Source: Muriicola soli (GTDB lineage: Bacteria; Bacteroidota; Bacteroidia; Flavobacteriales; Flavobacteriaceae). From it: a stretch of DNA of 64,000 nt. The notes beneath the pieces are model-generated. The model did no database searches and was not told the origin of the DNA. It saw only the letters and a program-made list of their open reading frames with translations. Below are positions 27,875-37,598 of the stretch, piece by piece (within the stretch, counting starts at the first letter, position 1; every line of letters begins with the position of its first letter). Both the position numbers and the translations under genes were made by a program. The stretch spans positions 2,228,501 to 2,292,500 of the forward strand of contig NZ_CP035544.1 in NCBI RefSeq assembly GCF_004139715.1, read 5' to 3'.

Positions 27875-28435
27875 ATGAAAGATCATAAATTAGAGCCCGA
27901 TTCCTGGGTAGATGAGTATGCTGACTACCTGTTCAATTATGCCATATCAAGAGTAAGCGACCAGGAAACTGCTAAGGACCTCATCCAGGATACCTTTATT
28001 GCGGCTTTAAAATCTGCGGAGAATTTCAAGGGCAAAGCCTCTGAACGCACCTGGCTTATATCCATCCTGAAAAGAAAAATAATTGATCACTATCGCAAGA
28101 TCAATTCCAAAAAAGGGAAGGCAGAAGTGCGCCGAACTTATAACCCTTCTTCGGAAAGTGAAGGTGATTGGCTTGAAGAGCAGGTAGCTGATCCCGATAG
28201 TATCCTAGAGAACGATGCGATAGAGAACAGGGAATTGGGCTTAGCGATACAGGCTTGTATAGACCAATTACCGGTCAACCAACGTCGTGTTTTTACCATG
28301 AAAACTGTGAGCGGACTGGCCACTGAAGATATTTGTAAAGAACTCAATATAAATCCGTCTAACCTTTGGGTAACGATTCACAGGGCAAGAACTGCCTTGA
28401 TGGGATGCCTTAATAAAAACTGGTTTACATTATGA
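27875..28435 (+). CDS. ECF-type RNA polymerase sigma factor
   Basis: A 186-residue sigma-70 family extracytoplasmic-function factor. Region 2 spans about residues 10-80 (YLFNYAISRVSDQETAKDLIQDTFIAALKSAENFKGKASERTWLISILKRKIIDHYRK) and region 4 about 130-180 (CIDQLPVNQRRVFTMKTVSGLATEDICKELNINPSNLWVTIHRART). The linker is acidic. Its end overlaps a small zinc-binding-type protein by four bases (ATGA), the typical sigma/anti-sigma arrangement. Confidence 0.93.
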   Translation: MKDHKLEPDSWVDEYADYLFNYAISRVSDQETAKDLIQDTFIAALKSAENFKGKASERTWLISILKRKIIDHYRKINSKKGKAEVRRTYNPSSESEGDWLEEQVADPDSILENDAIENRELGLAIQACIDQLPVNQRRVFTMKTVSGLATEDICKELNINPSNLWVTIHRARTALMGCLNKNWFTL

Positions 28436-28659
28436 TCTCATGTGATGAAGCCGCATTGATATGCAATAAATCGCAATACCATGAGGCTAGCTTATTGGAA
28501 AAAATAAAACTTAAGTGGCATATCCTATTTTGCAATACTTGTAAGTCCTTCTCTGCAAAGAACAAGCAACTCTCTTACCTGTTCGGGAAAGCCAGGCTCT
28601 ATATTCTCAGTGATGCCTCAAAAGAAGAGCTCAAAAGAAAACTCAAAGAAAGAACTTAA
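28432..28659 (+). CDS. Small ZAS-like putative anti-sigma factor
   Basis: A 75-residue protein translationally coupled to the ECF sigma gene. It has the zinc-binding anti-sigma pattern: Cys4 with acidic neighbour (MISCDEAALICNKSQYHEAS), then HILFCNTC, a perfect Hx3CxxC. Unlike common anti-sigma factors it has no membrane segment, so it should be a soluble, possibly redox-responsive regulator. In related genomes such small proteins are sometimes called glycine dehydrogenase, apparently only from their proximity to gcvP. The function is inferred from motif and position. Confidence 0.75.
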   Translation: MISCDEAALICNKSQYHEASLLEKIKLKWHILFCNTCKSFSAKNKQLSYLFGKARLYILSDASKEELKRKLKERT

Positions 28660-29480
28660 AGCAGTTCAATAAAAAGATAAAGCAGCCCGGCCCAAAAAAT
28701 AGGTAGGGCCTCTACCCAAAATGAAGCAAAATACCTGCTTTGTTTTTTGGGCAGCCTTAACATGAGGGCTACAAGACTTGTCGCAATAAGGGCCTTGCCG
28801 TAAACTTCAAATGGGAAGAGATCATCCTTCAGAAAAGTAAGCAGCAAGAAGATTAAACTCATTAGTATTCCCGCCCTCCTTGTTTTGTCAATCCCCAAAC
28901 GCTGCGGAATAGTCATCATTTCGTTTGAATCCACGCTTAGATCTCTGATTTCAAAGGGGACCATCAGGACTAAAATGACCAGAAAGCGCTGCACAGATTC
29001 GATCCAAACATCCCAATCCAGATTTTCCAATACCTCAAGAACCGGTAAGACGACCGTGGTACCTGTCCAGACTAATCCAATGATCAGAATTTTAAGGATG
29101 CCAAAATGCCTGAGGTTTTTTCTGCTTGGAAACAAGGGGATGGTGTAGAATATGACCAATAAGGCAAGGATTGAGATGCCTAATAAGGTATTGAAACCGA
29201 GTTGCAGTCCAAAATAAATGGCACATCCAAGAGAAAAAAGACTGAGCCAAAGGGTTTTTTTATCTACTAAAACAAGTCTTAAAAACTGATTTTCTCCTTT
29301 TTGGGACTGTTTGATAAAATTATAGGCCGGGATTGTGCTAAAAAAAACATAAAAAAACAGGCTTTTTGGTATGTAAATGTTTAAGAAACAGGAGGTCAGA
29401 TACAAAAAAGAAACTACGGCCAAAGACACATGAATACTGGCTTTCACGTAAAAATCAAATATCGTTTTCGGCCACTGCAT
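28656..29480 (-). CDS. UbiA-like polytopic membrane protein
   Basis: A 274-residue protein with about eight membrane segments. The segment PFEIRDLSVDSNEMMTIPQRLGI resembles the second Asp-rich motif of UbiA prenyltransferases (DxRDxxxD followed by T(I/L)P.RLG). The first motif (NDxxDxxxD) is not recognisable: the matching place reads PAYNFIKQSQKGENQF. It may be a diverged prenyltransferase or a non-catalytic relative. It is convergent with the anti-sigma gene (four-base overlap) and divergent from gcvP. Confidence 0.6.
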   Translation of the reverse strand: MQWPKTIFDFYVKASIHVSLAVVSFLYLTSCFLNIYIPKSLFFYVFFSTIPAYNFIKQSQKGENQFLRLVLVDKKTLWLSLFSLGCAIYFGLQLGFNTLLGISILALLVIFYTIPLFPSRKNLRHFGILKILIIGLVWTGTTVVLPVLEVLENLDWDVWIESVQRFLVILVLMVPFEIRDLSVDSNEMMTIPQRLGIDKTRRAGILMSLIFLLLTFLKDDLFPFEVYGKALIATSLVALMLRLPKKQSRYFASFWVEALPIFWAGLLYLFIELL

Positions 29481-29578
29481 TAAACAAAAATAGGCAATGA
29501 AGCACTATTGAGTGATTTTGGTTAAAAACTTTGACCTTGTACCTGCTCTGAACTACCTTTTTTAAAGGAATAATTACC

Positions 29579-29586
29579 TAATTTTG
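29579..29586 (+). promoter_or_regulatory. Candidate -7 box for gcvP
   Basis: TAATTTTG matches the Bacteroidota TAnnTTTG element, about 36 bases before the gcvP start. No clear TTG -33 element is at the expected distance, so support is modest. Confidence 0.35.
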
Positions 29587-29621
29587 TCCTCCTTAATGCA
29601 CTATAATTTTACGCAGCAATT

Positions 29622-32474
29622 ATGAATACAGATTCTTTTGCACTACGCCATATCGGAATAAGGGAAGAGGACCTTCCGGAAATGCTAAAAACTGTCGGGG
29701 TAGATACTCTGGATGAACTGATCTATCAGACGATCCCACAAGACATTCGCCTGAAGAATGACCTTCCTCTTGATAAGCCTATGAGCGAGCAGGAATTTCT
29801 AAATCACATCCACCACCTATCGAGAAAGAACGAGGTATTCAAATCTTATATTGGCCTTGGATATCACGAAAGTATTACTCCCTCGGTAATTAAGCGAAAC
29901 ATTCTCGAAAATCCGGGCTGGTATACCGCTTATACGCCTTATCAGGCAGAGATTGCACAGGGTCGTCTAGAAGCTTTATTAAACTTCCAGACCATGGTCT
30001 GTGATCTCACAGGAATGGAGTTGGCTAATGCCTCACTATTAGACGAAAGCACCGCTGCCGCCGAAGCCATGACTATGCTTTTTGATGTGAGAACAAGGGA
30101 TCAGAAAAAGAATCAGGTAGTAAAATTTTATGTCTCCGAAGAAGTATTACCTCAAACCCTTTCATTATTAGAGACCCGGGCAACACCTTTGGGCATCGAA
30201 TTAATAATAGGGAAGCATACCGAAGTAGAATTAGACGGGTCCTTCTATGGAGCCCTGTTACAGTATCCCGGAAAACACGGGCAGGTTTTTAATTATACAG
30301 AGTTCGTCACCACTGCACATAGTTTTGACATTCGCGTAGCGGTTGCTGCCGATATATTAAGTCTGGCAATCCTGACACCTCCCGGCGAGTTCGGTGCAGA
30401 TGTGGTGGTGGGATCAACGCAACGCTTTGGGATCCCATTGGGTTACGGCGGACCACATGCCGCATTTTTTGCAACCAGAGAAGCATTTAAACGAAATATT
30501 CCCGGTAGGATTATTGGTGTAACACGGGATACGGATGGAGCCCGTGGTCTTAGAATGGCGTTACAGACCAGGGAGCAACATATTAAAAGAGATAAGGCAA
30601 CTTCAAATATCTGTACGGCCCAGGTCTTACTCGCCGTAATGGCAGGCGCCTATGCAGTCTACCACGGGCCCAAAGGTCTGAGGTATATTGCTGAAAAGGT
30701 ACACAATCATACACTTCGTCTGGCTGATGGGTTGGAGCAAAGAGGGCTTTATCAATTAAATTCAGCCTATTTCGACACTATCCTGGTAAAAGCAGAGGCT
30801 AACTTAATCAGGCCCGTTGCCGAGAAGAAAAGTATAAATTTTCTATATGTTGATGATGAAACCATCGGTATTTCACTTAATGAAGTAACCACGGAAGACC
30901 GAGTAAACGAGATCTTAAATATCTTTTCAGAAGCGCTTGGGAAAGAACAGCCTTCCGGTACCTCAAGTTCAAAATCTACGGTCCTCAGTACAGATTTATT
31001 AAGAACTTCAGACTACCTTACCCATGAGGTGTTTAATTCCTATCATTCGGAAACGCAGCTAATGCGGTATCTGAAACGCCTGGAACGCAAAGATCTGGCT
31101 TTAAATCACTCAATGATCTCTTTGGGATCGTGTACGATGAAACTCAATGCTGCCACCGAAATGTTACCTCTTAGTATGCCGGAATGGGGAAATATCCATC
31201 CCTTTGTACCTGTGGAACAAGCGGCGGGGTATCATGAGGTATTAAAAGAACTCGCTCGTGAGCTGACGATTATAACGGGCTTTGCAGCAACATCACTCCA
31301 ACCTAATTCGGGCGCACAGGGCGAATACGCAGGATTGATGACTATCAGGGCGTATCACGAGGCTAACGGAGATACTCACCGAGACCTGTGTATTATCCCG
31401 GCTTCTGCACATGGCACAAATCCGGCTTCCGCAGTCATGGCAGGAATGCGAGTTGTTGTAACGAAAACTGATGAAAAAGGGAATATCGATCTGCAGGATC
31501 TGGAGGAGAAAGTAACGCAGCATTCAGAGAATCTCGCGGCACTTATGGTGACCTATCCCTCCACACATGGGGTTTTTGAATCTTCCATTCGGAAAATCAC
31601 CCAATTAATTCACGATCATGGAGGTCAGGTCTATATGGACGGTGCCAATATGAATGCCCAGGTAGGATTGACCAACCCGGCAATTATCGGCGCTGATGTT
31701 TGCCACCTCAACCTGCATAAAACCTTCGCCATCCCTCACGGAGGGGGAGGTCCCGGAGTTGGACCTATATGCGTAGCTAAACAACTGGCTCCTTTCCTCC
31801 CCGGAAATCCTGTAATTAAGACAGGAGGGGAAAAGGCTATTACGGCCATTAGTGCAGCACCCTGGGGTAGTGCCCTGGCTTGCCTGATATCATATGGCTA
31901 TATCAAAATGCTGGGAGCTCATGGTCTTCGCCGAGCGACGGAAATTGCTATTCTCAATGCCAATTACATCAAGGAAAAACTCCAGGGAAAATACGATGTT
32001 TTGTATACGGGAGAGAAAGGAAGAGCGGCCCATGAAATGATTATCGACTGCAGGCCTTTTAAAGAGAAGGACATTGAAGTTTCTGACATCGCAAAACGGC
32101 TGATGGATTACGGGTTTCACGCTCCAACCGTTTCATTTCCGGTGGCGGGAACCATGATGATAGAGCCTACAGAAAGCGAAGGGTTATCAGAATTGGATCG
32201 TTTTTGCGAAGCAATGATCTCCATTCGTCAGGAAATTGATGAGATCCAAGAAGGAGAGAGCAGTAACGTGTTGAAAAATGCGCCTCACACTCTGCAAATG
32301 GTTACATCTGATTCATGGGATTTCCCTTACTCACGTGAAAAAGCAGCCTTTCCGCTTTCATTTGTTCAGGAAAACAAGTTCTGGCCGAGCATCAGACGGG
32401 TAGACGAAGCTTATGGCGATCGTAATCTTATTTGTACCTGCGCCCCAATTGAGGCTTACGCCGAAAGTGAATAA
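29622..32474 (+). CDS. gcvP: Glycine dehydrogenase (decarboxylating), P-protein
   Basis: A 950-residue full-length P-protein of the glycine cleavage system. It decarboxylates glycine on PLP and transfers the aminomethyl group to the H-protein lipoyl arm. The N-terminal half starts FALRHIGIREEDLPEML and has SYIGLGYHESITPSVIKRNI. The C-terminal half carries the PLP lysine in HLNLHKTFAIPHGGGGPG (Lys700). Both homologous halves are in one chain, as in E. coli (957). H- and T-protein genes are not in the window. The gene is transcribed alone. Confidence 0.98.
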   Translation: MNTDSFALRHIGIREEDLPEMLKTVGVDTLDELIYQTIPQDIRLKNDLPLDKPMSEQEFLNHIHHLSRKNEVFKSYIGLGYHESITPSVIKRNILENPGWYTAYTPYQAEIAQGRLEALLNFQTMVCDLTGMELANASLLDESTAAAEAMTMLFDVRTRDQKKNQVVKFYVSEEVLPQTLSLLETRATPLGIELIIGKHTEVELDGSFYGALLQYPGKHGQVFNYTEFVTTAHSFDIRVAVAADILSLAILTPPGEFGADVVVGSTQRFGIPLGYGGPHAAFFATREAFKRNIPGRIIGVTRDTDGARGLRMALQTREQHIKRDKATSNICTAQVLLAVMAGAYAVYHGPKGLRYIAEKVHNHTLRLADGLEQRGLYQLNSAYFDTILVKAEANLIRPVAEKKSINFLYVDDETIGISLNEVTTEDRVNEILNIFSEALGKEQPSGTSSSKSTVLSTDLLRTSDYLTHEVFNSYHSETQLMRYLKRLERKDLALNHSMISLGSCTMKLNAATEMLPLSMPEWGNIHPFVPVEQAAGYHEVLKELARELTIITGFAATSLQPNSGAQGEYAGLMTIRAYHEANGDTHRDLCIIPASAHGTNPASAVMAGMRVVVTKTDEKGNIDLQDLEEKVTQHSENLAALMVTYPSTHGVFESSIRKITQLIHDHGGQVYMDGANMNAQVGLTNPAIIGADVCHLNLHKTFAIPHGGGGPGVGPICVAKQLAPFLPGNPVIKTGGEKAITAISAAPWGSALACLISYGYIKMLGAHGLRRATEIAILNANYIKEKLQGKYDVLYTGEKGRAAHEMIIDCRPFKEKDIEVSDIAKRLMDYGFHAPTVSFPVAGTMMIEPTESEGLSELDRFCEAMISIRQEIDEIQEGESSNVLKNAPHTLQMVTSDSWDFPYSREKAAFPLSFVQENKFWPSIRRVDEAYGDRNLICTCAPIEAYAESE

Positions 32475-32626
32475 GAAACTAATTGTCCATTCTTTAATTT
32501 ATAGCTAAGAGAAAAACGAGTCGAAACCTCACCATTCTAAAGGTTTGAACATCGTATTTAGAATGGAATACACTTTTGTTTTGTTCACCTTTTGGTTACA
32601 TTTCGGAAATAAATAATATTTGAATT

Positions 32627-33685
32627 ATGAGCATTGCCATTACCGGTACCGGTTGTTACATCCCGGAAGTGCTGGTTCCTAACGAAGCCTTTGAAGACAA
32701 ACATTTCCTCAATAGCGACGGTTCTAATTTCCAACAGTCGAATACTGTAATTATTGAAAAGTTTAAAGCAATTACAGGCATAAGTGAGCGGCGATATGCC
32801 AAAAATGAATACAATGCTTCCAACCTGGCATTTCTAGCTTCTAAGAACGCCTTGGAAGACGCCAATATCAGTGCTGAGGATTTAGACTACATCATCTTTG
32901 CACATAATTTTGGAGATGTTTCTTACGGATCCTCCCAGGGGAATACACTTCCTAGTTTAGCTACACGAGTTAAAAATCACCTCCAGATAAAAAATCCGAA
33001 ATGTGTGGCTTATGACCTACTCTTTGGATGCCCTGGATGGATTGAAGGTATGATTCAGGCTTATGCCTTTATCAAAAGTGGAATGGCCAAAAGATGTCTG
33101 GTTATAGGTGCAGAAACGCTGTCACGTGTTGTAGATCCGCATGACAGGGATTCTATGATTTATTCAGATGGAGCCGGTGCATGTATCGTTGAAGAGAAAG
33201 ACGGAGGAGGAGAAATTATTTCCCACAACTCGGCAACTTATGCCAACGAAGAAGCGTATTATTTATTCCATGGCTCATCTTATCACCAGGAAATTCCGGA
33301 CGACCTGCGATATATAAAAATGTACGGTAGAAAGATTTACGAATTCGCAATCTCCTATGTACCCGGGGCGATGAAAGAATGCCTTGATAAAAGTGGTATT
33401 TCCATTGACGAGGTTAAGAAGATCTTTATCCATCAGGCCAACGAGAAAATGGATGAGGCTATTATAAAACGATTCTATCAATTATACGACAGGGAGATGC
33501 CTGAAGGCGTAATGCCTATGAATATACACGAATTGGGTAATAGTTCTGTTGCTACGGTCCCTACCCTCTTCGATATGGTTCGCAAAGGAAAAATAGAAAA
33601 TCAGCAGATCAGCAAGGGAGATGTCGTTATCTTTGCCAGTGTAGGTGCGGGTATGAATATCAATGCCGTTGTTTATAGATGCTAG
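32627..33685 (+). CDS. 3-oxoacyl-ACP synthase III-family protein
   Basis: A 352-residue thiolase-fold condensing enzyme related to FabH. The catalytic triad is present: Cys135 in FGCPGWIEGMIQ, His269 in IFIHQANEKM and Asn305 in LGNSSVAT. It differs from housekeeping FabH in the N-terminal insertion and C-terminus. It heads a tight cluster with a methyltransferase three bases after its stop and a family 2 glycosyltransferase. The reaction is probably a head-group or acyl condensation in lipid or secondary metabolism; the substrate is unknown. Confidence 0.88.
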   Translation: MSIAITGTGCYIPEVLVPNEAFEDKHFLNSDGSNFQQSNTVIIEKFKAITGISERRYAKNEYNASNLAFLASKNALEDANISAEDLDYIIFAHNFGDVSYGSSQGNTLPSLATRVKNHLQIKNPKCVAYDLLFGCPGWIEGMIQAYAFIKSGMAKRCLVIGAETLSRVVDPHDRDSMIYSDGAGACIVEEKDGGGEIISHNSATYANEEAYYLFHGSSYHQEIPDDLRYIKMYGRKIYEFAISYVPGAMKECLDKSGISIDEVKKIFIHQANEKMDEAIIKRFYQLYDREMPEGVMPMNIHELGNSSVATVPTLFDMVRKGKIENQQISKGDVVIFASVGAGMNINAVVYRC

Positions 33686-33688
33686 TGA

Positions 33689-34216
33689 ATGTACGAGTCA
33701 AATTATCCCAAAAAACGATACGAGAAAACCCTTTCCTTTCTAAAAAAACACATTGATCCTTCAGAAACGATCCTGGATTTGGGAGTTGTAAACCCTTTTA
33801 CCAAAATCATGGAAGAACAGGGGTACCGTGTAAAAAATACGCATGGCGAAGATCTGGATCTGGATTTTTCGGTGGTTACTTCCTCTGAGGCATCGGTAGT
33901 AACCGCTTTTGAAATTTTTGAACACCTTCTTGCCCCATTTAATGTCTTGTCTGAAATAAAAGCTACAAAACTTGTTGCCAGTGTTCCCTTGCGACTTTGG
34001 TTTGCTACAGCTTACAGAAGCAAAACTGATCCCAGAGACCGGCATTACCACGAATTTGAAGCCTGGCAATTTGATTGGCTCCTGCAAAAATCAGGATGGA
34101 AGATCATCGATTCCGATAAATGGGCGCACCCGGTAAATAAAATAGGGTTCAGACCCCTTTTAAGGCAATTCACGCCCCGATACTACATCGTTTACGCAGA
34201 ACGTTCCGTTATATAA
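33689..34216 (+). CDS. Class I SAM-methyltransferase-like protein
   Basis: A 175-residue single-domain protein with a Rossmann-type methyltransferase pattern: TILDLGVVNPFTKIMEEQGY (motif I, lacking the full GxGxG), a DLDLDF acidic site, VTAFEIFEHLLAPFNVLSEI (motif IV region), and a late HYHEFEAWQFDWLLQKSGWKI. It starts three bases after the KAS III stop, indicating coupled expression. The weak motif I leaves doubt about catalysis. Confidence 0.72.
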   Translation: MYESNYPKKRYEKTLSFLKKHIDPSETILDLGVVNPFTKIMEEQGYRVKNTHGEDLDLDFSVVTSSEASVVTAFEIFEHLLAPFNVLSEIKATKLVASVPLRLWFATAYRSKTDPRDRHYHEFEAWQFDWLLQKSGWKIIDSDKWAHPVNKIGFRPLLRQFTPRYYIVYAERSVI

Positions 34217-34234
34217 ATCAGGATAAATTCAGAC

Positions 34235-35104
34235 ATGCCAAAGCCAGACGCCCCTTCTTATTATGTCGTTATCCCCGCTCATAACGAAGAAGAATTCCTG
34301 GCGGATGCCCTGGAGAGTGTTATAAAGCAAACTGTCTTACCTAAAAGAGTCGTGGTCGTCAACGATCATTCCACCGACGGCACGAACAATATAATTGACC
34401 AATATGCGATGAAATATCCCTTTATTGAAGGGGTAGACAATCGGTCCACAGACGAACACCTGCCGGGAAGCAAAGTAGTAGCCGCCTTCAATAAAGGCCT
34501 TTCTCTCCTGGATGATGATTACGATTTTATCGTAAAACTCGATGCAGATATCGTGCTCCCTGAACACTATTTTAATAAGATCGCAGAAGTTTTCCAGTCG
34601 TCTGCAGACATCGGTATAGCCGGTGGATACGCCTATGAAAAAAACAACGAAGGAGACTGGGTTTTAAACCACCCCATGGACAAGGATCACATAAGGGGAG
34701 CTTTTAAAGCCTACTCCCGCGATTGTATTAAGGCTATGGACGGACTTAGAGTTGCTATGGGATGGGATACCGTTGATGAACTCCTTGCTCAGTATAACGG
34801 ATTTAAAACCGCCGGGGTTTCTTCACTAAAAGTAAAGCATCAACGGCCCATAGGGGCGGCCTATAATATAAAGGCAAGAAGATCGCAGGGTAAGGCAATG
34901 TACCTTATGCGCTATGGATTTTTCATCACGGTGATCGCCTCCATGAAAATGGCTGTTAAAAACAGAAAACTAAGAATCATTCGTGATAACCTTCAAGGCT
35001 ATTGGGAAGCCAAAAAGAATGGGACTCCCTACATAGTTACCTCCCAGGAGGGTGAGTTTATCAGAAACCTCCGTTGGAAAAGGATTTTCAGCAAATTATT
35101 CTAA
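34235..35104 (+). CDS. Glycosyltransferase family 2 protein
   Basis: A 289-residue GT-A fold enzyme. It begins SYYVVIPAHNEEEFLADALESVIKQTVLPKRVVVVNDHSTDGT, and the metal-binding DAD occurs in FIVKLDADIVLPEHYF. A positively charged C-terminus has a hydrophobic patch (MRYGFFITVIASMKMAV), so membrane association is possible. It is the third gene of the KAS III-methyltransferase-GT2 cluster. Its end overlaps the convergent phosphatase by nine bases. Acceptor and sugar are unknown. Confidence 0.88.
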   Translation: MPKPDAPSYYVVIPAHNEEEFLADALESVIKQTVLPKRVVVVNDHSTDGTNNIIDQYAMKYPFIEGVDNRSTDEHLPGSKVVAAFNKGLSLLDDDYDFIVKLDADIVLPEHYFNKIAEVFQSSADIGIAGGYAYEKNNEGDWVLNHPMDKDHIRGAFKAYSRDCIKAMDGLRVAMGWDTVDELLAQYNGFKTAGVSSLKVKHQRPIGAAYNIKARRSQGKAMYLMRYGFFITVIASMKMAVKNRKLRIIRDNLQGYWEAKKNGTPYIVTSQEGEFIRNLRWKRIFSKLF

Positions 35105-36751
35105 CACTTCCTCAATGGGTTGTCCTGTAGTTCCGTTAGGAAATGCTATCCCTAATAATGAAGCAATTGTGGGAGCTATGTCATTGATTTCGGTCCTTTC
35201 TACTGTGCTTCCCTGGGGGATACCCTTCCCGTAAAACAACAAGGGGACATGAGTATCGTAAGCATAGGGGGAACCGTGTGTTGATCCTGTTTTGGGATAA
35301 TATACTACTGCGGGATCGAGAATTAAAATGACGTCTCCTGATCTTTTCTGGTTATATCCGTTTTGCACGATATAGGGAATGCCGCGGCTGTATTCGTTAT
35401 GTTGCATCTGATAGCCCGTAAATACCCTGCTGATACCGTCGTAAGTCAGCAACTCCTGTCCGATTGCATATTGAACATCTTTAACCTCAAGGTCCAGGTT
35501 TCTGATCACATCATGATCCAGAAAAAATTGCGCATTGCTGTAGTTCTTTATCACATCGGCTTCGCCATAGGTATAAGACATGAATTCTTTGAACTTGGTA
35601 GACATCCCCTGGGAATCCATATACCCCGCCGGTAATTTCTGGTCTTTTAAATAGGCGGGCACATCAACCGCACCGTGGTCTGCTGAAAGGAATACCAAAT
35701 ATTCTCCACCACCTACTTTTTTATCCAGGACATCAAATAACCTTTCTAAATCCTTGTCCAGCCTAAGGTAAGTATCCTGAATCTCTTTGGAATTCACCCC
35801 AAACTGGTGCCCTACATAATCCGTACTGGAAAAACTAATGGCCAGGAAGTCGGTGATCCCATCCTTCCCAAGATCTTCCCCATCGATAGCAGCCAAGGCA
35901 AAATCAGTTGTTAAACTATTTCCATAAGCCGTACCCCTTAAGAGATCGAACTGACTGTTATTATCCCAAATTGCAGGCAGATCATGTGGGAATACCGGGG
36001 CAGTTTCTCCATTGAACATGCCTTCATAAACATTGTCATCTGAGCCGCTTTCCTGGTAGGTTTTTATATCCTTTAATGTGTTCCATGGTTTTTTATAGCT
36101 TGCAGCAGCATCTGAGGCATTAAAGTTTTTCACCCATCTGGGTAGTTCCTCCATATAATACGAACTACTGATCCAGTTCCCTTCTGCACCTCCGTTAAAC
36201 CAATAAGCTGCATTAGCCATATGTCCGCCCGGCAGTACGGCACCTCTGTCTTTTAAAGCCAAAGCGATAACTTTCCCCCTTTTTTGTGTAAACAAACGTA
36301 ATTCATCTGTAATGGTTGAAACTGTCATCCGGTGAGGCGACATTTTACCGGTACCCGCTGTTGTGCCGACTGAGGAGTAGTTGTCGTCAGAAGCACAATA
36401 GACAACTTTACCTGAGACCTTGTCGTACCAATTATTCCCAATGATACCGTGTGTTGAAGGTGTCGTCCCGGTGTAGACCGAAGCATGGCCGGGACCTGTT
36501 GAAGTAGGTGTATAATTAAAGTGATTATTCTTACAGTTAAATCCTTGATTGACCATCCTCTTAAATCCTCCATCTCCGTAATGATCCCAAAATCGGGTTA
36601 GGTAGTCGTAGCGCATTTGATCAACAACAATCCCTACCACGAGTTTGGGGCTTTCTTTTATTGGTTTCTTATTGCTCTGTGCCTGGGTCTGCAGCATTGG
36701 AATTATAGCTACAATACCAAGAACTAATATTGATTTGATGTATTTTTTCAT
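35096..36751 (-). CDS. pafA: PafA-type alkaline phosphatase
   Basis: A 551-residue periplasmic phosphomonoesterase with a signal peptide (ending TQAQS). It belongs to the calcium/phosphate-insensitive PafA group, which uses a threonine nucleophile: Thr85 in TPTSTGPGHASVYTG, Asn106 in IIGNNWYD, and the Lys-x-Arg pair (Lys167, Arg169) in ALKDRGAVLPGGH. Metal ligands lie in VVDQMRYD, SSTDYVGHQFG and FLSADHGAVD. The length matches known PafA enzymes (about 545). It releases phosphate from organic phosphomonoesters. It is transcribed alone, divergently from mlaE. Confidence 0.9.
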   Translation of the reverse strand: MKKYIKSILVLGIVAIIPMLQTQAQSNKKPIKESPKLVVGIVVDQMRYDYLTRFWDHYGDGGFKRMVNQGFNCKNNHFNYTPTSTGPGHASVYTGTTPSTHGIIGNNWYDKVSGKVVYCASDDNYSSVGTTAGTGKMSPHRMTVSTITDELRLFTQKRGKVIALALKDRGAVLPGGHMANAAYWFNGGAEGNWISSSYYMEELPRWVKNFNASDAAASYKKPWNTLKDIKTYQESGSDDNVYEGMFNGETAPVFPHDLPAIWDNNSQFDLLRGTAYGNSLTTDFALAAIDGEDLGKDGITDFLAISFSSTDYVGHQFGVNSKEIQDTYLRLDKDLERLFDVLDKKVGGGEYLVFLSADHGAVDVPAYLKDQKLPAGYMDSQGMSTKFKEFMSYTYGEADVIKNYSNAQFFLDHDVIRNLDLEVKDVQYAIGQELLTYDGISRVFTGYQMQHNEYSRGIPYIVQNGYNQKRSGDVILILDPAVVYYPKTGSTHGSPYAYDTHVPLLFYGKGIPQGSTVERTEINDIAPTIASLLGIAFPNGTTGQPIEEVLE

Positions 36752-36860
36752 AAGATCAAGCGTATTCTCAAAAATAATTAAATAAACCCTATAAATTTTA
36801 ATTCAGAGTTATAAGACCGTTAATATTATTATTTTTACAGCAAGAAGCATACCACCTCCA

Positions 36861-37598
36861 ATGAATTATGTAACCTCTATTGGTAGTTATTCCATAATGA
36901 TCCGTGACGTTTTCAGGAAACCTACCAAATGGCCCATCATGAAATCTCTGATCTTAAAAGAAATTGATGAGCTGATTTATGGTTCCATGGGAATTATTGT
37001 TTTTATCTCATTTTTTATCGGTGGGGTAGTAGCCATTCAGACCGCATTAAATATCAGTAATCCCCTTATTCCGAGAAACCTCATCGGCTTTGCCACCAGG
37101 CAGTCTGTGATCCTGGAATTTGCCCCTACCTTCACTTCAATTATTATGGCAGGAAAGGTGGGTTCCTATATAACCTCCAGTATTGGAACGATGCGGGTTA
37201 CAGAACAAATAGATGCCCTGGAAGTCATGGGGGTCAATTCTCTGAATTATCTGGTCTTCCCAAAGATCATTGCAATGTTCTTTTATCCGTTTGTAGTGGC
37301 GATCGCAATGTATATAGGCATACTTGGAGGGTGGATTGCCGGAGTATTCGGGGGATTCAGCTCAAGTGCTGATTTTGTGGAAGGATTACAACTCGATTTT
37401 ATCCCATTCCATGTGACTTACTCCTTTCTAAAATCCATTGTATTTGCCTTTATTATAGCTACTGTACCTTCATATCACGGTTACTTTATGAAGGGAGGAG
37501 CCCTGGAAGTAGGGAAAGCGAGTACTACGGCATTTGTCTGGACCAGTGTTGTTATTATTATCCTGAATTATATCCTCACTCAATTGTTATTAGGCTGA
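36861..37598 (+). CDS. mlaE: MlaE-family ABC transporter permease
   Basis: A 245-residue integral membrane permease of the MlaE type, with about five membrane segments and the family signature EFAPTFTSIIMAGKVGSYITSSIGTMRVTEQIDALEVMGVNS. In the Mla system it moves phospholipids between the inner membrane and the periplasmic carrier MlaD. The stop and the ATG of the ATPase gene overlap by one base. No mlaD, mlaB or mlaC gene follows here. Confidence 0.95.
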   Translation: MNYVTSIGSYSIMIRDVFRKPTKWPIMKSLILKEIDELIYGSMGIIVFISFFIGGVVAIQTALNISNPLIPRNLIGFATRQSVILEFAPTFTSIIMAGKVGSYITSSIGTMRVTEQIDALEVMGVNSLNYLVFPKIIAMFFYPFVVAIAMYIGILGGWIAGVFGGFSSSADFVEGLQLDFIPFHVTYSFLKSIVFAFIIATVPSYHGYFMKGGALEVGKASTTAFVWTSVVIIILNYILTQLLLG

